From NCBI RefSeq assembly GCF_014197145.1, contig NZ_JACIEZ010000003.1, positions 310,001 through 374,000 on the forward strand: DNA of 64,000 bases, given 5' to 3'. Below the pieces are notes generated by a model, which did not search any database, was not told the DNA's origin, and saw only the letters and a list, made by a program, of their open reading frames with translations. Below, piece by piece: positions 29,807 through 38,737 of this stretch. The stretch comes from Gellertiella hungarica (GTDB lineage Bacteria > Pseudomonadota > Alphaproteobacteria > Rhizobiales > Rhizobiaceae). Both the position numbers and the translations under genes were made by a program. Position 1 is the first letter of the stretch. Every line of letters starts with the position of its first letter.

Positions 29807-30415
29807 TCAGGGCGCTTTCGGGCGCATCATCTCGAACACGTCGCCACCGTCGCAGTAATCCATGTAGCCCATGCGCCCGACCGGGCGCACCGCAGCCATG
29901 TCGATGCGTCCGTCGCGAATGATGCTTTCATCGATATGAATGCCCACCACCTGTCCGAAGGTGATTACCGTATCCGCTTCCTGGCCTTCGAGACCCCTGG
30001 GATGCAGGATTTCCGTCACCCGGCACTCCAGCGCGGCATGGGCTTCCCCGACATAGGGGGCGTCGACCATTTGTCCGGTGACGGGGGTGAGCCCGGCAAT
30101 CGCGAATTCATCCACACCATAAGGTACGGCAATGGACGACTCGTTCATGGGGCGCACCAGATCCCTGCTCACCAGACTGACGGTGAAGACGCCCGTTTCG
30201 GCGGCATTGCGGGGAGAACCCTTCCCTCGCCCGGCCGCGAACATCACGATCTTCGGATCATCCGCAACGATGTTGAAGAAGGAATAGGGCGAGAGATTGC
30301 GCGACCCGTCGAGACCGCGGGTCCCGATCCAGCCGATCGGACGCGGCGACACGATGGCCTTGAAGGGATCGTGTCGCAGCCCGTGGACATTGCCGGCGGT
30401 TTCGTAGAACCGCAT
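29807..30415 (-). CDS. Flavin reductase-like FMN-binding split-barrel protein
   Basis: 202 aa. The opening RHDPFKAIVSPRPIGWIGT and NLSPYSFFNIVADDP stretch is typical of the flavin-reductase-like domain that binds FMN (the DIM6/NTAB group). The ATG overlaps the stop of the nitroreductase gene (TGATG), so both flavoproteins are made together. Substrate unknown. Confidence 0.85.
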   Translation of the reverse strand: MRFYETAGNVHGLRHDPFKAIVSPRPIGWIGTRGLDGSRNLSPYSFFNIVADDPKIVMFAAGRGKGSPRNAAETGVFTVSLVSRDLVRPMNESSIAVPYGVDEFAIAGLTPVTGQMVDAPYVGEAHAALECRVTEILHPRGLEGQEADTVITFGQVVGIHIDESIIRDGRIDMAAVRPVGRMGYMDYCDGGDVFEMMRPKAP

Positions 30416-30996
30416 CAGGCCTCGCCCACCCAGGTCACGGTTTCGGAAAGCTCCGGACGCGGACGCTCGACTGCCGGAAAGTCCGTGGAGCCGACATGGA
30501 TGAAGCCGGCGACCTTTTCACCCGGCTGGATGCCCAGAAGCGGCCAGGCACGCTCGTCAAAGGCGAACCATTCCGTCAGCCAGTTGGCGACGTAGCCGAC
30601 GGCATTGGCTGCCATGAGGGTGTTGAGGCAAAGGGCACCGGCAGACATAACCTGTTCCCATTCCGGGACCTTGGCATGGGGTGCCGCCTTGCTGACAACG
30701 GCGATGACGACGGGGGCACGGGTGAAGCGGGTCTTCTCCACCTCGACCAGCTCGGCGCTGAGGTTCGGTTCGACGGCGAGCCGAAGCTTCAGCAGCTCGG
30801 CTCCGATGCGCACCCGCTCTTCACCGCGATAGACGATGAAGCGCCAGGGAGCGAGCTTTCCGTGGTCCGGCACGCGGGAGGCGAGCGGAAGAAGTTCCTC
30901 GATCTCAGGACGGGACGGGCCCGGCTCCCGCATCTGGAACGCGGGAATGGAGCGCCTGACGGCAAGATAATCCTTGAGGGCTTTGTTTTCGGTCAT
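30415..30996 (-). CDS. Nitroreductase family protein (YdjA-like)
   Basis: 193 aa from the ATG at 30996; another ATG four codons upstream is possible. Features of the small NAD(P)H:FMN nitroreductases are the RRSIPAFQM start, the [19 protein letters not shown]-binding region and the [10 protein letters not shown] segment, giving a YdjA/RutE-like single-domain enzyme. It is translationally coupled to the flavin-reductase-like gene downstream. Confidence 0.9.
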   Translation of the reverse strand: MTENKALKDYLAVRRSIPAFQMREPGPSRPEIEELLPLASRVPDHGKLAPWRFIVYRGEERVRIGAELLKLRLAVEPNLSAELVEVEKTRFTRAPVVIAVVSKAAPHAKVPEWEQVMSAGALCLNTLMAANAVGYVANWLTEWFAFDERAWPLLGIQPGEKVAGFIHVGSTDFPAVERPRPELSETVTWVGEA

Positions 30997-31118
30997 CGGG
31001 AGGTCCATGGGGTGAGAAAGCCGGCGAAGCCGGCAGCAGACAAGGTGGGCCTTGAAATTGCCATTCGGTTCAGTTTGAAGTGAAGCCGCGCGCAACAGAT
31101 GTCAACCGGGTATCTTTC

Positions 31119-32183
31119 ATGTCGGGACTTTCCAGAGCCGTTCGCGGCTTCCTCATCCTCATGGGAACCCTGTCCTGGGTGACCACGGCCACGGCCCAGG
31201 ATGCGCCCCAGGCCGACATGGGCGCGGCCTCCGCCCCGAGCGTCTCGGGCAGCGAAGGCGGCGGGCTTGCCGACGACCCGCTGAAGGCTTTCCAGCAGCT
31301 GGACGGCGTGGCGAAGATGCCAAAGCTCAACGCCTTTACCGCACCCAACGACCCGCTTTCTCCAGCCGCCATGATGAAGACGGTGCGTTTCGAGGCGAAA
31401 CTCAAGTCGGATGGGAAACCCGTGGAGGACGGCCTCGTCTGGAGCGTCTTCAGCCCGAATGCGGGCTCGGACGAGAAGCTGCCGCTGGTAGCAACCGCCA
31501 CGGGCGGCTCCTCCGCCTTCCAGCTCGCGCCCGGAGACTATTTCGTCAATGTCGCCTTCGGGCGCGCGGGCGTAACCAAGCGGCTCAAGGTGCCGCTCGT
31601 CGGCGACGTTCCCCGGCAGACCCTGGTGCTCGATGCGGGCGGCCTGCTGCTGAACGCCGTTTCGGGCTCGGACATGCGCATTCCCGCCGACGATCTCAGC
31701 TTCACGATCTATTCGACGGACATCAAGGAAGACGGCGAGCGGGGCCTCGTCATGGATGACGTCAATCCGAACGAGGTGGTGCGCCTGAATGCCGGGACCT
31801 ATCATGTCGTTTCGAATTACGGGGACATCAATGCCGTGATCCGGGCAGACATCCAGGTGGAGGCCGGGCGCCTGACCAAGGCTGTGCTGCAGCATCGCGC
31901 TGCCCAGATCACGCTCAAGCTCGTATCGGAAAAGGGCGGCGAGGCGCTGGCCGATACGGCCTGGTCCGTGCTGACCTCTTCGGGCGACACGCTGGCGGAA
32001 AGCGTCAGCGCCTTCCCGACATTGATCCTTTCGGAGGGCCAGTATACGGCCGTCGCCCGCAACAAGGACAAGATCTACCAGATGGATTTCAAGGTGACCG
32101 CGGGGGTCAACACCGATGTCGAGGTGATCACCTCCCAATCACTGCACCGGCCGGACACGCAGGCTGCGGTCTTCGCCGACTGA
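31119..32183 (+). CDS. Secreted protein with tandem beta-sandwich repeats, unknown function
   Basis: 354 aa from the ATG at 31119 (a GTG 13 codons upstream is an alternative). A signal peptide ends near TATAQ-DA (residue 30). From about residue 85 on there are three units of about 80 residues, each with W/F-S/T-V/I..., a G-x-Y-x-V-x strand and a V-x-x-G...VL ending, suggesting tandem beta-sandwich domains of the carboxypeptidase-regulatory or SpaA type. Conserved in rhizobia as a hypothetical protein as far as can be judged; function unknown. Confidence 0.75.
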   Translation: MSGLSRAVRGFLILMGTLSWVTTATAQDAPQADMGAASAPSVSGSEGGGLADDPLKAFQQLDGVAKMPKLNAFTAPNDPLSPAAMMKTVRFEAKLKSDGKPVEDGLVWSVFSPNAGSDEKLPLVATATGGSSAFQLAPGDYFVNVAFGRAGVTKRLKVPLVGDVPRQTLVLDAGGLLLNAVSGSDMRIPADDLSFTIYSTDIKEDGERGLVMDDVNPNEVVRLNAGTYHVVSNYGDINAVIRADIQVEAGRLTKAVLQHRAAQITLKLVSEKGGEALADTAWSVLTSSGDTLAESVSAFPTLILSEGQYTAVARNKDKIYQMDFKVTAGVNTDVEVITSQSLHRPDTQAAVFAD

Positions 32184-32238
32184 CAGTCAGCAGTGTTACG
32201 GACACGGCTCTGCACTTCGTGGGCAAAGGGAGGGAGGC

Positions 32239-32682
32239 ATGCCGGGGAAGAAGATGTGGCGTGGCGGCTGCCTGTGCGGCTCCATACGCTTCGAGGCCGA
32301 GGGGGATCCGGAATTTCCCCATACATGCTCCTGCCGCATGTGCCAAAGGGCGACCGGCGCACTGACCGTCGCCTGGGTCGAGTTCAACCGTGACAAGGTG
32401 CGCTGGATCGGTGAAGGCGGCAACCCTGCCCTGTTTCGTTCTTCGGAAAAGTCGTCCCGCGCCTTCTGCCCGCGCTGCGGCTCGTCGCTCGGGGCGGTCG
32501 ATGACGCGCCGGTCGTGGCACTTCTGACGGGCTGTTTCGATACCCCGCACCATCTGCCGCTCAAACCCGCCAGCCATTCCTATCGGAGCGGCCGGCCCGC
32601 TTGGTGGCACGTCGATGTCCGTCAGCCGGCCAAGGGGGCTGCCCGCTTGCCCGAGGGAGCAAGCGAAAAGACCGAATCGTAG
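32239..32682 (+). CDS. GFA/CENP-V family zinc protein
   Basis: 147 aa. Zinc-binding cysteines: CLCGSIRF near the start, CSCRMCQR, and CPRCGS. The family includes Gfa, the enzyme-like protein that adds formaldehyde to glutathione, but most members have unknown roles. Its 3' end overlaps the convergent acyltransferase gene by 61 bases, so one tail may be over-extended. Confidence 0.88.
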   Translation: MPGKKMWRGGCLCGSIRFEAEGDPEFPHTCSCRMCQRATGALTVAWVEFNRDKVRWIGEGGNPALFRSSEKSSRAFCPRCGSSLGAVDDAPVVALLTGCFDTPHHLPLKPASHSYRSGRPAWWHVDVRQPAKGAARLPEGASEKTES

Positions 32683-33554
32683 AGATAGGTGAGGATTTCC
32701 TGCCGGCCCGGCATGCGGCTAAGCTCGTCCCAGTAGATCATGCTGCCGACCGTGGAGCTGATCATCGAACCCGACAGACGGCGAAACTCCCGAATGAGAA
32801 GCGAGATGCGCAGGGTCAGCGAAAACTTGCTGACCAGATGGAAGAGCCTGCCGTTCTGGCCCTCGAAATAGATCGGAATGACATTGGCCTTGGCAGCCTG
32901 AACCAGCTTCGCCGTGAAGATCTTCCAGGGAAGGTCTTCCGCCTTGCCGAAGGCCTTCCTGGCCGTCGCGACGCCGCCCGCGGGAAACACGACGATCGTC
33001 ACGCCCTCTTTCAGCAGGCGCACCGCCTCGTTGCGGGTCTGCATGTTGATGGCGAGCGCTTCCTTCGTCTCCTCGAAGGAAACGGGCAGCGAATAGGGTG
33101 CCATTTCCGGCACTTTCAGAAGCTCGTTGTTGATCAGCACCCGGAACGGACGGCCAAGCTGTTCCGCCAGCGCAAGAACGGCGATCCCATCGCCGATGCC
33201 GTAGGGATGATTGGCAACGATGACCACGGGGGCGTCGGTGAGGTTCTTCGGCGGCCACTCGCCATTCACCTGCATCCTGACGTCGATGAGATCGAGCATC
33301 TTCCCGAAGACCCTGTCGCCCTGAACGACGATCTCGTTCCGCCAGATTTCATAGAGGTTCACGAAGCGGTCGCGGCCGGACAGGCCCTCGATCGTACGGA
33401 TGATCCAGCGTTTCAGCCGCGGATCCCGTTCGTTGGCATAGGAAAGTTCCTTGAAGCGCACTTTCGTCCGGGCACCGGGCCCGCCCCCTAACGTGCAGCA
33501 GTCCGAAGCCCGGTCCGCCGCGAGCATGCAGTATGGTGATGCAATTATCACCAT
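32622..33554 (-). CDS. Lysophospholipid acyltransferase family protein
   Basis: Up to 310 aa. The acyltransferase motif is VIVANHPYGIGDG, a variant H-x5-D form, followed by the acceptor motif VVFPAGG near the centre. It is probably a 1-acyl-glycerol-3-phosphate or lyso-ornithine-lipid acyltransferase. The start is uncertain: the first ATG (33554) lies inside an 11-bp inverted repeat and lacks a ribosome-binding site; an ATG at 33527 or a GTG near 33464 (ahead of RFKELSYANE) are alternatives. The 3' end overlaps the convergent GFA gene. Confidence 0.8.
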   Translation of the reverse strand: MVIIASPYCMLAADRASDCCTLGGGPGARTKVRFKELSYANERDPRLKRWIIRTIEGLSGRDRFVNLYEIWRNEIVVQGDRVFGKMLDLIDVRMQVNGEWPPKNLTDAPVVIVANHPYGIGDGIAVLALAEQLGRPFRVLINNELLKVPEMAPYSLPVSFEETKEALAINMQTRNEAVRLLKEGVTIVVFPAGGVATARKAFGKAEDLPWKIFTAKLVQAAKANVIPIYFEGQNGRLFHLVSKFSLTLRISLLIREFRRLSGSMISSTVGSMIYWDELSRMPGRQEILTYLYDSVFSLAPSGKRAAPLAG

Positions 33555-33557
33555 ACT
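33530..33557. promoter_or_regulatory. Perfect 11-bp inverted repeat at the acyltransferase start
   Basis: AGTATGGTGAT and ATCACCATACT are separated by GCAATT. The symmetric, six-base-spaced form is typical of a dimeric regulator site. It covers the first possible start codon of the acyltransferase gene, which argues that the true start lies further downstream. Confidence 0.5.
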
Positions 33558-33652
33558 CTATTTCTGTAGATCATAACTAAGCAATGTTACGGATTTCTGA
33601 CGGAAACTTGTGTATTTCGCGTCAGATTCTCCGCAACTTGCCGTGATCCTGA

Positions 33653-35632
33653 TCAACCCTTCCGGGCTGCGGCCTTGCGTTTCAGATCCGGTGCGGTCGC
33701 CTCGTCCTTCAGGGCCGCAATGGCCTCTTCGAGGGACATGGAAACCTGGGCCTGAGAACCGATTCGGCGGATGTTGACCGACCGCTCCTCCGCTTCCTTC
33801 TTGCCGCAGACGATGATGACCGGAACCTTGGTGACCGAGTGTTCCCGGACCTTGTAGTTGATCTTCTCGTTGCGGAAGTCGGTCTCGACGTTCAGGCCTG
33901 CATCACGCAGGGCATCTGCCACTTCCTGGCCATAGGCGTCAGCCTCCGAAGTGATCGTGGCGACCACCACCTGCAGCGGCGAAACCCAGAGCGGCATGTG
34001 GCCGGCAAAGTTCTCGATCAGGATGCCGAGGAACCGCTCCATCGAGCCGCAGATGGCGCGATGGATCATCACCGGCTGGGTCTTTTCCGAGTTCTGGTCG
34101 ATGTAGAAGGCACCGAAGCGCTCCGGCAGGTTGAAATCCACCTGCGTGGTGCCGCACTGCCATTCGCGGCCGATGGCGTCCTTCAGCGTGTATTCGAACT
34201 TCGGACCGTAGAAAGCGCCCTCGCCCGGCAGGATGCCGGTCTTGATGCGGCCGCCGGATTGTTCCTCGATGGTCTTCAGAACCTCCATCATCACGCGCTC
34301 GGCGCGATCCCAGAGATCGTCGGAACCGACGCGCTTTTCCGGACGGGTCGAGAGCTTGACGACGATTTCCTTGAAGCCGAAATCCTCGTAGACCGACAGG
34401 ATCAGGTCGTTGATCTTCAGGCATTCCGCCGCCATCTGCTCGTCGGTGCAGAAGATATGCGCATCGTCCTGCGTGAAGCCGCGCACGCGCATCAGGCCGT
34501 GCAGCGCACCCGAGGGCTCGTAGCGGTGAACGGCGCCGAATTCTGCAAGCCGGATGGGAAGTTCGCGGTAAGACTTCAACCCATGCTTGAAGATTTGGAT
34601 GTGGCCCGGGCAGTTCATCGGCTTCAGCGCGAAGACGCGTTCGTCGTCGGTCTCGTCACCGGCAACCGTCACCTTGAACATGTTGTCGCGGTACCAGCCC
34701 CAGTGGCCGGAGGTTTCCCAGAGCGACTTGTCGAGCACCTGCGGCGCGTTGACTTCCTGATAATCGCCTTCGAGACGACGGCGCATGTAGGAAACCAGCG
34801 ACTGGAACATCCGCCAGCCCTTGCCGTGCCAGAACACCACGCCCGGACCTTCTTCCTGGAAATGGAAGAGATCCATCTCGCGGCCCAGGCGGCGGTGGTC
34901 GCGCTTCTCGGCTTCCGCGAGCACGTGGAGATAGTTGTCCAGGTCTTCCTGCTCGGCCCAGGCCGTGCCGTAGATGCGGGTCAGCATCGGGTTGTTGCTG
35001 TCGCCACGCCAGTAGGCACCGGCCACCTTCATCAGCTTGAAGGCCGTGCCGATCTGGCCGGTGGAGGCCATGTGCGGACCGCGGCAGAGATCGAACCAGT
35101 CGCCCTGATAGTAGATCTTGAGGTCCTGCCCCTCGGGAATGGCATCGACCAGTTCCACCTTGTACTTCTCGCCCTTGGAGGCAAAAACTTCCTTCGCCTT
35201 GTCGCGCGACCAGATTTCCTTGGTGAAGGGCTTGTTGCGCTGGATGATCTCCTTCATGCGCTTCTCGATCTTCGGCAGATCTTCGGGCGTGAAGGGCTCG
35301 TCCTTGGCGAAGTCGTAATAGAAGCCGTTGTCGATAACAGGACCGATGGTCACCTGCGTGCCGGGCCAAAGCTCCTGCACGGCTTCGGCCATCACGTGGG
35401 CGCAGTCATGCCGGATGAGCTCCAGCGCGCGCGGATCGGTGCGGGTGACAATCTCGACCGTTCCCTCGGAAACGGGGTCGGAAAGATCGCGGACGGTTCC
35501 GTTCACGGCAAAGGCGAGCGCCTTCTTGGCCAGCGACTTCGAGATCGACTCGGCCACTTCGCGGCCGGTCGTGCCTGCGGGGAACTGCCTGACGGAACCA
35601 TCGGGAAAAGTGAGAGAAACGGCTTCGGACAT
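33653..35632 (-). CDS. thrS: Threonyl-tRNA synthetase
   Basis: 659 aa, complete. TGS domain at the N-terminus, the editing-domain [10 protein letters not shown] motif, class II motifs, and the catalytic zinc-site cysteine in MNCPGH with histidines downstream. The anticodon-binding domain ends the protein. A strong AAGGAG precedes the ATG. It attaches threonine to its tRNA. No T-box leader is visible in the 119 bases upstream. Confidence 0.98.
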   Translation of the reverse strand: MSEAVSLTFPDGSVRQFPAGTTGREVAESISKSLAKKALAFAVNGTVRDLSDPVSEGTVEIVTRTDPRALELIRHDCAHVMAEAVQELWPGTQVTIGPVIDNGFYYDFAKDEPFTPEDLPKIEKRMKEIIQRNKPFTKEIWSRDKAKEVFASKGEKYKVELVDAIPEGQDLKIYYQGDWFDLCRGPHMASTGQIGTAFKLMKVAGAYWRGDSNNPMLTRIYGTAWAEQEDLDNYLHVLAEAEKRDHRRLGREMDLFHFQEEGPGVVFWHGKGWRMFQSLVSYMRRRLEGDYQEVNAPQVLDKSLWETSGHWGWYRDNMFKVTVAGDETDDERVFALKPMNCPGHIQIFKHGLKSYRELPIRLAEFGAVHRYEPSGALHGLMRVRGFTQDDAHIFCTDEQMAAECLKINDLILSVYEDFGFKEIVVKLSTRPEKRVGSDDLWDRAERVMMEVLKTIEEQSGGRIKTGILPGEGAFYGPKFEYTLKDAIGREWQCGTTQVDFNLPERFGAFYIDQNSEKTQPVMIHRAICGSMERFLGILIENFAGHMPLWVSPLQVVVATITSEADAYGQEVADALRDAGLNVETDFRNEKINYKVREHSVTKVPVIIVCGKKEAEERSVNIRRIGSQAQVSMSLEEAIAALKDEATAPDLKRKAAARKG

Positions 35633-35751
35633 GAAGAACTCCTTGGGTCCAGTCCCGCCAACGAATGCGGGTGGCTTTAGAGGGGCAAAGGCCCCCGGAA
35701 ACGGGGCGGGTTTAGTATGATTTGTGGCTCAAGTAAAGGAAGTGCCTTGCC

Positions 35752-36171
35752 TCAGCCCTGCCAGAAGGCGCGCGCCTCGGGGCGCAATCCGGCCATCACC
35801 GCGGCAAAGGCCGTTTCGCCGAGATGTGCCCTCAGCGTTTCTCCCACATCCCGGATTGCGGTGGGCGTCGAGAGATTGTGATCCGGGCGCAGCGCCAGCA
35901 CGTCCTTATGGTGGTCTGCCGCACTTGAAAAGGAAGCCGGTACCTGATCCGGGACCCAGCCTTTTATGAAGATGGCGCGAAGGATGGGCGGCAGCGCGTC
36001 TGCAAAAATCATGACCTCGGCCGGCAGCAAGCGGCGGCGAAAGGCCAGAAGCACGGCTTCGAGCATGGTGTAGGTCTGGTTGGTGGTTTGAAGCATGGCA
36101 TGGTCGCGCAGCGAGACCAGAAACCGGTCGAATTCCACCTGCGCCTGCCGAAGCTCCATGGGGACGGTCAT
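35752..36171 (-). CDS. DUF2267-like protein
   Basis: 139 aa, helical. The LLAFRRRLLPAEVMIFADALPPILRAIFIKGW region is like the DUF2267 repeat. The start at 36171 overlaps the yidD stop (ATGA). The much longer open frame upstream overlaps two genes and is not real. Function unknown. Confidence 0.75.
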   Translation of the reverse strand: MTVPMELRQAQVEFDRFLVSLRDHAMLQTTNQTYTMLEAVLLAFRRRLLPAEVMIFADALPPILRAIFIKGWVPDQVPASFSSAADHHKDVLALRPDHNLSTPTAIRDVGETLRAHLGETAFAAVMAGLRPEARAFWQG

Positions 36172-36542
36172 GCTGCGTATTTCCCTGCCCTGCGCCAGTA
36201 GGTCCAAGGCTTCCACCAGACCTGCCGCTCCTCCAGCCGTTCTGGCACTGGGTCGAAGCCGGATGTTCCGCCCGGGCCGCAGCGGGTGACGCGGAAGAAG
36301 GTCATCCATCCGCCCGCCCAGAGACCGTGGCGGGCAATCGCCTCGTAGCCGAATTCGGAACAGGTGGGCATGTGCCGGCAGCTGTTGCCGATCAGGCTGG
36401 AGAGAGTGAGCTGGTAGAGCCGGATGAACCCCATGCCGAAAAGCCGGTCCGGTGTGCTGCGGAAGGGACCGCTCCAGTTGCGGCCGCGGCGCCCTGGCGG
36501 TCTTTCCGTGGCATTGTGGCCGCAACCCGGCGCATCGCACAT
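36168..36542 (-). CDS. yidD: Membrane-protein insertion efficiency factor YidD
   Basis: 124 aa. The YQLTLSSLIGNSCRHMPTCSEFGYEAI segment with both cysteines and the GWMTFFRVTRCGPGG ending are diagnostic of YidD, a small membrane-associated protein that helps YidC insert proteins. It has a longer N-terminus (about 35 residues, with a CDAPGC pair) than most. Upstream lies the NifU-like gene on the same strand, 21 bases away. Confidence 0.93.
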   Translation of the reverse strand: MCDAPGCGHNATERPPGRRGRNWSGPFRSTPDRLFGMGFIRLYQLTLSSLIGNSCRHMPTCSEFGYEAIARHGLWAGGWMTFFRVTRCGPGGTSGFDPVPERLEERQVWWKPWTYWRRAGKYAA

Positions 36543-36563
36543 GAAACGCTCTCCCGAAACCAG

Positions 36564-37004
36564 TCAGGCCGGAACGGCCCTCTTCGCCTCGATCTCGTCG
36601 ATGGCCTTCACCACCGCATCGAAGGTGAGCATGGTGGAGGCGTGACGGGCCTTGTAATCCTTGACCGGCTTCAGGAAACGCATGTCCTCGAAGCGTCCCG
36701 AAGGGCCTTCGCCTCCTTCCTTGAGCATGGCGAGCATGTCCGTTCGCGCGCGGCGAACCTCGTCGGCGGTAGCGCCGACCACATGCCGTGCCATGATGGA
36801 GGATGACGCCTGGCCGAGTGCGCAGGCCTTCACCTCGTGCGAGAAGGCGGAGACGACAGGCCCGTCCATCTTCACGTAAACCCTGACCTTGGAGCCGCAG
36901 AGCTTCGAATGTGCATCCGCGCTGGCATCCGCGTCGGTCATGGCGCCGGTCAGCGGAATGTTCCCGGCAAATTCGAGGATTCGGCTGTTGTAGATGTCGT
37001 CCAT
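36564..37004 (-). CDS. NifU/SufU-like iron-sulfur scaffold protein
   Basis: 146 aa from the ATG at 37004; a TTG two codons upstream is less likely. The fold pattern of IscU/SufU is clear: LCGSKV with the first cysteine and VKACALGQASSSI with the second. The third ligand cysteine of IscU/SufU is not seen; the corresponding stretch reads KARHAS. It may therefore act differently from classic scaffolds. First gene of the minus-strand series before yidD, divergent from folE. Confidence 0.85.
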   Translation of the reverse strand: MDDIYNSRILEFAGNIPLTGAMTDADASADAHSKLCGSKVRVYVKMDGPVVSAFSHEVKACALGQASSSIMARHVVGATADEVRRARTDMLAMLKEGGEGPSGRFEDMRFLKPVKDYKARHASTMLTFDAVVKAIDEIEAKRAVPA

Positions 37005-37094
37005 AGACAAGTCTCTTCATGTGCGACTTGCGGAAACCCCTGCCCGCAAGGCCCTTGCAAAGAAAAACAGGGCGTGTCGTTTTCCGGCTCTTTT

Positions 37095-37264
37095 CCGTGC
37101 CTTGCCCCATACTATATGTTAGGTCGTGTGCCGGTCACGAAAAAACAATGGTCTTTCGCATAAACAGGCGACATGAGCAGGGTGAGAAAGCGTGGTCCAG
37201 GCTGACACCGGATCGAGTGAAGGCCGGGCCACCCGATGGGCGGTGCCCGGATTTTTTCGTTTTT
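37095..37264 (+). ncRNA. Candidate small RNA between the NifU-like gene and folE
   Basis: The 320-base divergent region holds a possible promoter (CTTTTC, 16 bases, CTATAT, near 37089-37116) and ends in a strong terminator at 37224-37264. A transcript of about 130-140 nt is predicted. The alternative is a leader/attenuator of folE. No known RNA family recognised; boundaries are rough. Confidence 0.3.
37224..37264 (+). terminator. Orphan terminator upstream of folE
   Basis: A stem of CCGGG + CACC against GGTG + CCCGG with one bulged C and an 8-base loop is followed by ATTTTTTCGTTTTT. No protein gene on this strand ends before it, so it may close a small RNA or attenuate folE. Confidence 0.65.
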
Positions 37265-37324
37265 GGCAGGGCATGCAGTTAGGATAGCACGGTTCGCTCC
37301 GGCGGATCAGGAGGCAACAGTCGA

Positions 37325-37939
37325 ATGGATGCAATCATCAAGAACTTCCCGCGGGGCGCTTCTGAAAACGGCCGCCCGACGCAACAGGAAGCCGAAGAGG
37401 CCGTCCGCGTTCTGTTGCGGTGGGCCGGTGACGATCCCAGCCGAGAAGGCCTGCTGGATACCCCTGCCCGCGTTGCCAAGGCCTACCGCGAGCTTTTCGG
37501 CGGTTACGACATGGCGGCGGAAGACGTGCTGGGCCGGACCTTCGAAGAGGTTGCAGGCTATGACGAGATGGTCCTCGTCCGCGATATCCCCTTCTATTCC
37601 CACTGCGAGCACCACATGGTGCCGATCATCGGCAAGGCGCATATCGCCTACCTGCCGGATGGTCGCGTTCTCGGCCTGTCCAAGATGGCCCGCGTCGTGG
37701 AGATCTATGCCCGGCGCCTGCAAACCCAGGAAACCATGACGGCACAGATCGCAAAATCCATCGACGAGACGCTGCGCCCGCGTGGCGTTGCGGTCCTCAT
37801 CGAGGCCGAGCACATGTGCATGGCCATGCGCGGGGTGCAGAAGCAGGGTTCCACCACGCTGACCACCACCTTCACCGGAGCCTACAAGGCGGATGCCGCC
37901 GAGCAGGCCCGCTTCATGATGATGGTCCGCAACCGCTGA
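37325..37939 (+). CDS. folE: GTP cyclohydrolase I
   Basis: 204 aa, type IA. FolE opens the folate and pterin pathway by converting GTP to dihydroneopterin triphosphate. Zinc and catalytic residues are visible in [12 protein letters not shown] and [11 protein letters not shown]. Next gene hisI follows after 26 bases, a typical rhizobial pair. Ends MMMVRNR. Confidence 0.97.
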   Translation: MDAIIKNFPRGASENGRPTQQEAEEAVRVLLRWAGDDPSREGLLDTPARVAKAYRELFGGYDMAAEDVLGRTFEEVAGYDEMVLVRDIPFYSHCEHHMVPIIGKAHIAYLPDGRVLGLSKMARVVEIYARRLQTQETMTAQIAKSIDETLRPRGVAVLIEAEHMCMAMRGVQKQGSTTLTTTFTGAYKADAAEQARFMMMVRNR

Positions 37940-37965
37940 CCAACGACGCCTCCGGGGCCAAGACA

Positions 37966-38424
37966 ATGACCATCTCCTTCTCCGCGCCGCCGCGCGACAA
38001 GGCCGCTCTGGAGGGCCAGGGCACCTTCACGCCGAAATTCGATGCGAACGGCCTCATTACCGCCGTCGTCACGGATGCACGCGACGGCGAACTGCTGATG
38101 GTCGCCCACATGAACGACGAGGCGCTGTCGCTCACGCTTGAAACCGGCATTGCCCATTACTTCAGCCGCTCCCGCGGCAAGATCTGGAAGAAGGGCGAAA
38201 CCTCCGGCAATCTCCAGACGGTGACAGAAATCCGCACCGATTGCGATCAGGACGCGCTGTGGCTGAAGGTCACCGTGGCGGGACATGATGCGACCTGCCA
38301 CACCGGCCGCCGCTCCTGCTTCTACCGCACCGTCTCCCTCGGTGCTGACGGCCCTGCGGTTTCCATCACGGACGATGTCAGGCACTTCGAACCGGGCGCG
38401 GTCTACGGAGACGGCAAGGCCTGA
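37966..38424 (+). CDS. hisI: Phosphoribosyl-AMP cyclohydrolase
   Basis: 152 aa, stand-alone HisI without the HisE domain. It catalyses the third step of histidine synthesis. Motifs: [34 protein letters not shown] and [10 protein letters not shown], with the zinc-binding cysteines. The ATG at 37966 is used; a longer frame overlaps folE and is rejected. Confidence 0.97.
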   Translation: MTISFSAPPRDKAALEGQGTFTPKFDANGLITAVVTDARDGELLMVAHMNDEALSLTLETGIAHYFSRSRGKIWKKGETSGNLQTVTEIRTDCDQDALWLKVTVAGHDATCHTGRRSCFYRTVSLGADGPAVSITDDVRHFEPGAVYGDGKA

Positions 38425-38737
38425 GCCTGCCGAACGCCCTCCAGCCTCCAGCGAAATAATCGGACGCGAAGCGAACCTTGGCGGAGGATGCGCGTTGTCA
38501 TTGGCGCGCTCCGCCTTGCATGCCAGGAATTGGCGGTCTGCGGGAGCCGCGGCTGATGATGGACTGCATTCCGCCGGATGGCCTCGGGCGGCATGAAAGG
38601 GTGTGAAGACAAGCGCTTTTCACGCAATTTCCCTTTCGGCGGAATGAATCTCTCGCACCAGGCGCGTCTCTAAACCAATTTGAAACCGGAACGGGCGCTT
38701 CATAGGGGTGAGGAGTGTTCAGCCAAGGGGAATGAGG
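38425..38737. other. 313-base intergenic region between hisI and the patatin gene
   Basis: No open frame with codon-like composition, no tRNA, and no terminator with a T-run was found. A purine-rich AAGGGGA occurs just before the next gene. The second half has lower GC and may carry its promoter. Confidence 0.5.

Noticed and set aside
36172-37110. A long minus-strand frame running upstream from the DUF2267 gene through yidD and the NifU-like gene
   Set aside because: It is out of frame with both recognisable genes and has no conserved motif.
37019-37282. A possible 87-residue protein upstream of folE
   Set aside because: No ribosome-binding site, shadow-like composition, and it runs through the terminator hairpin.
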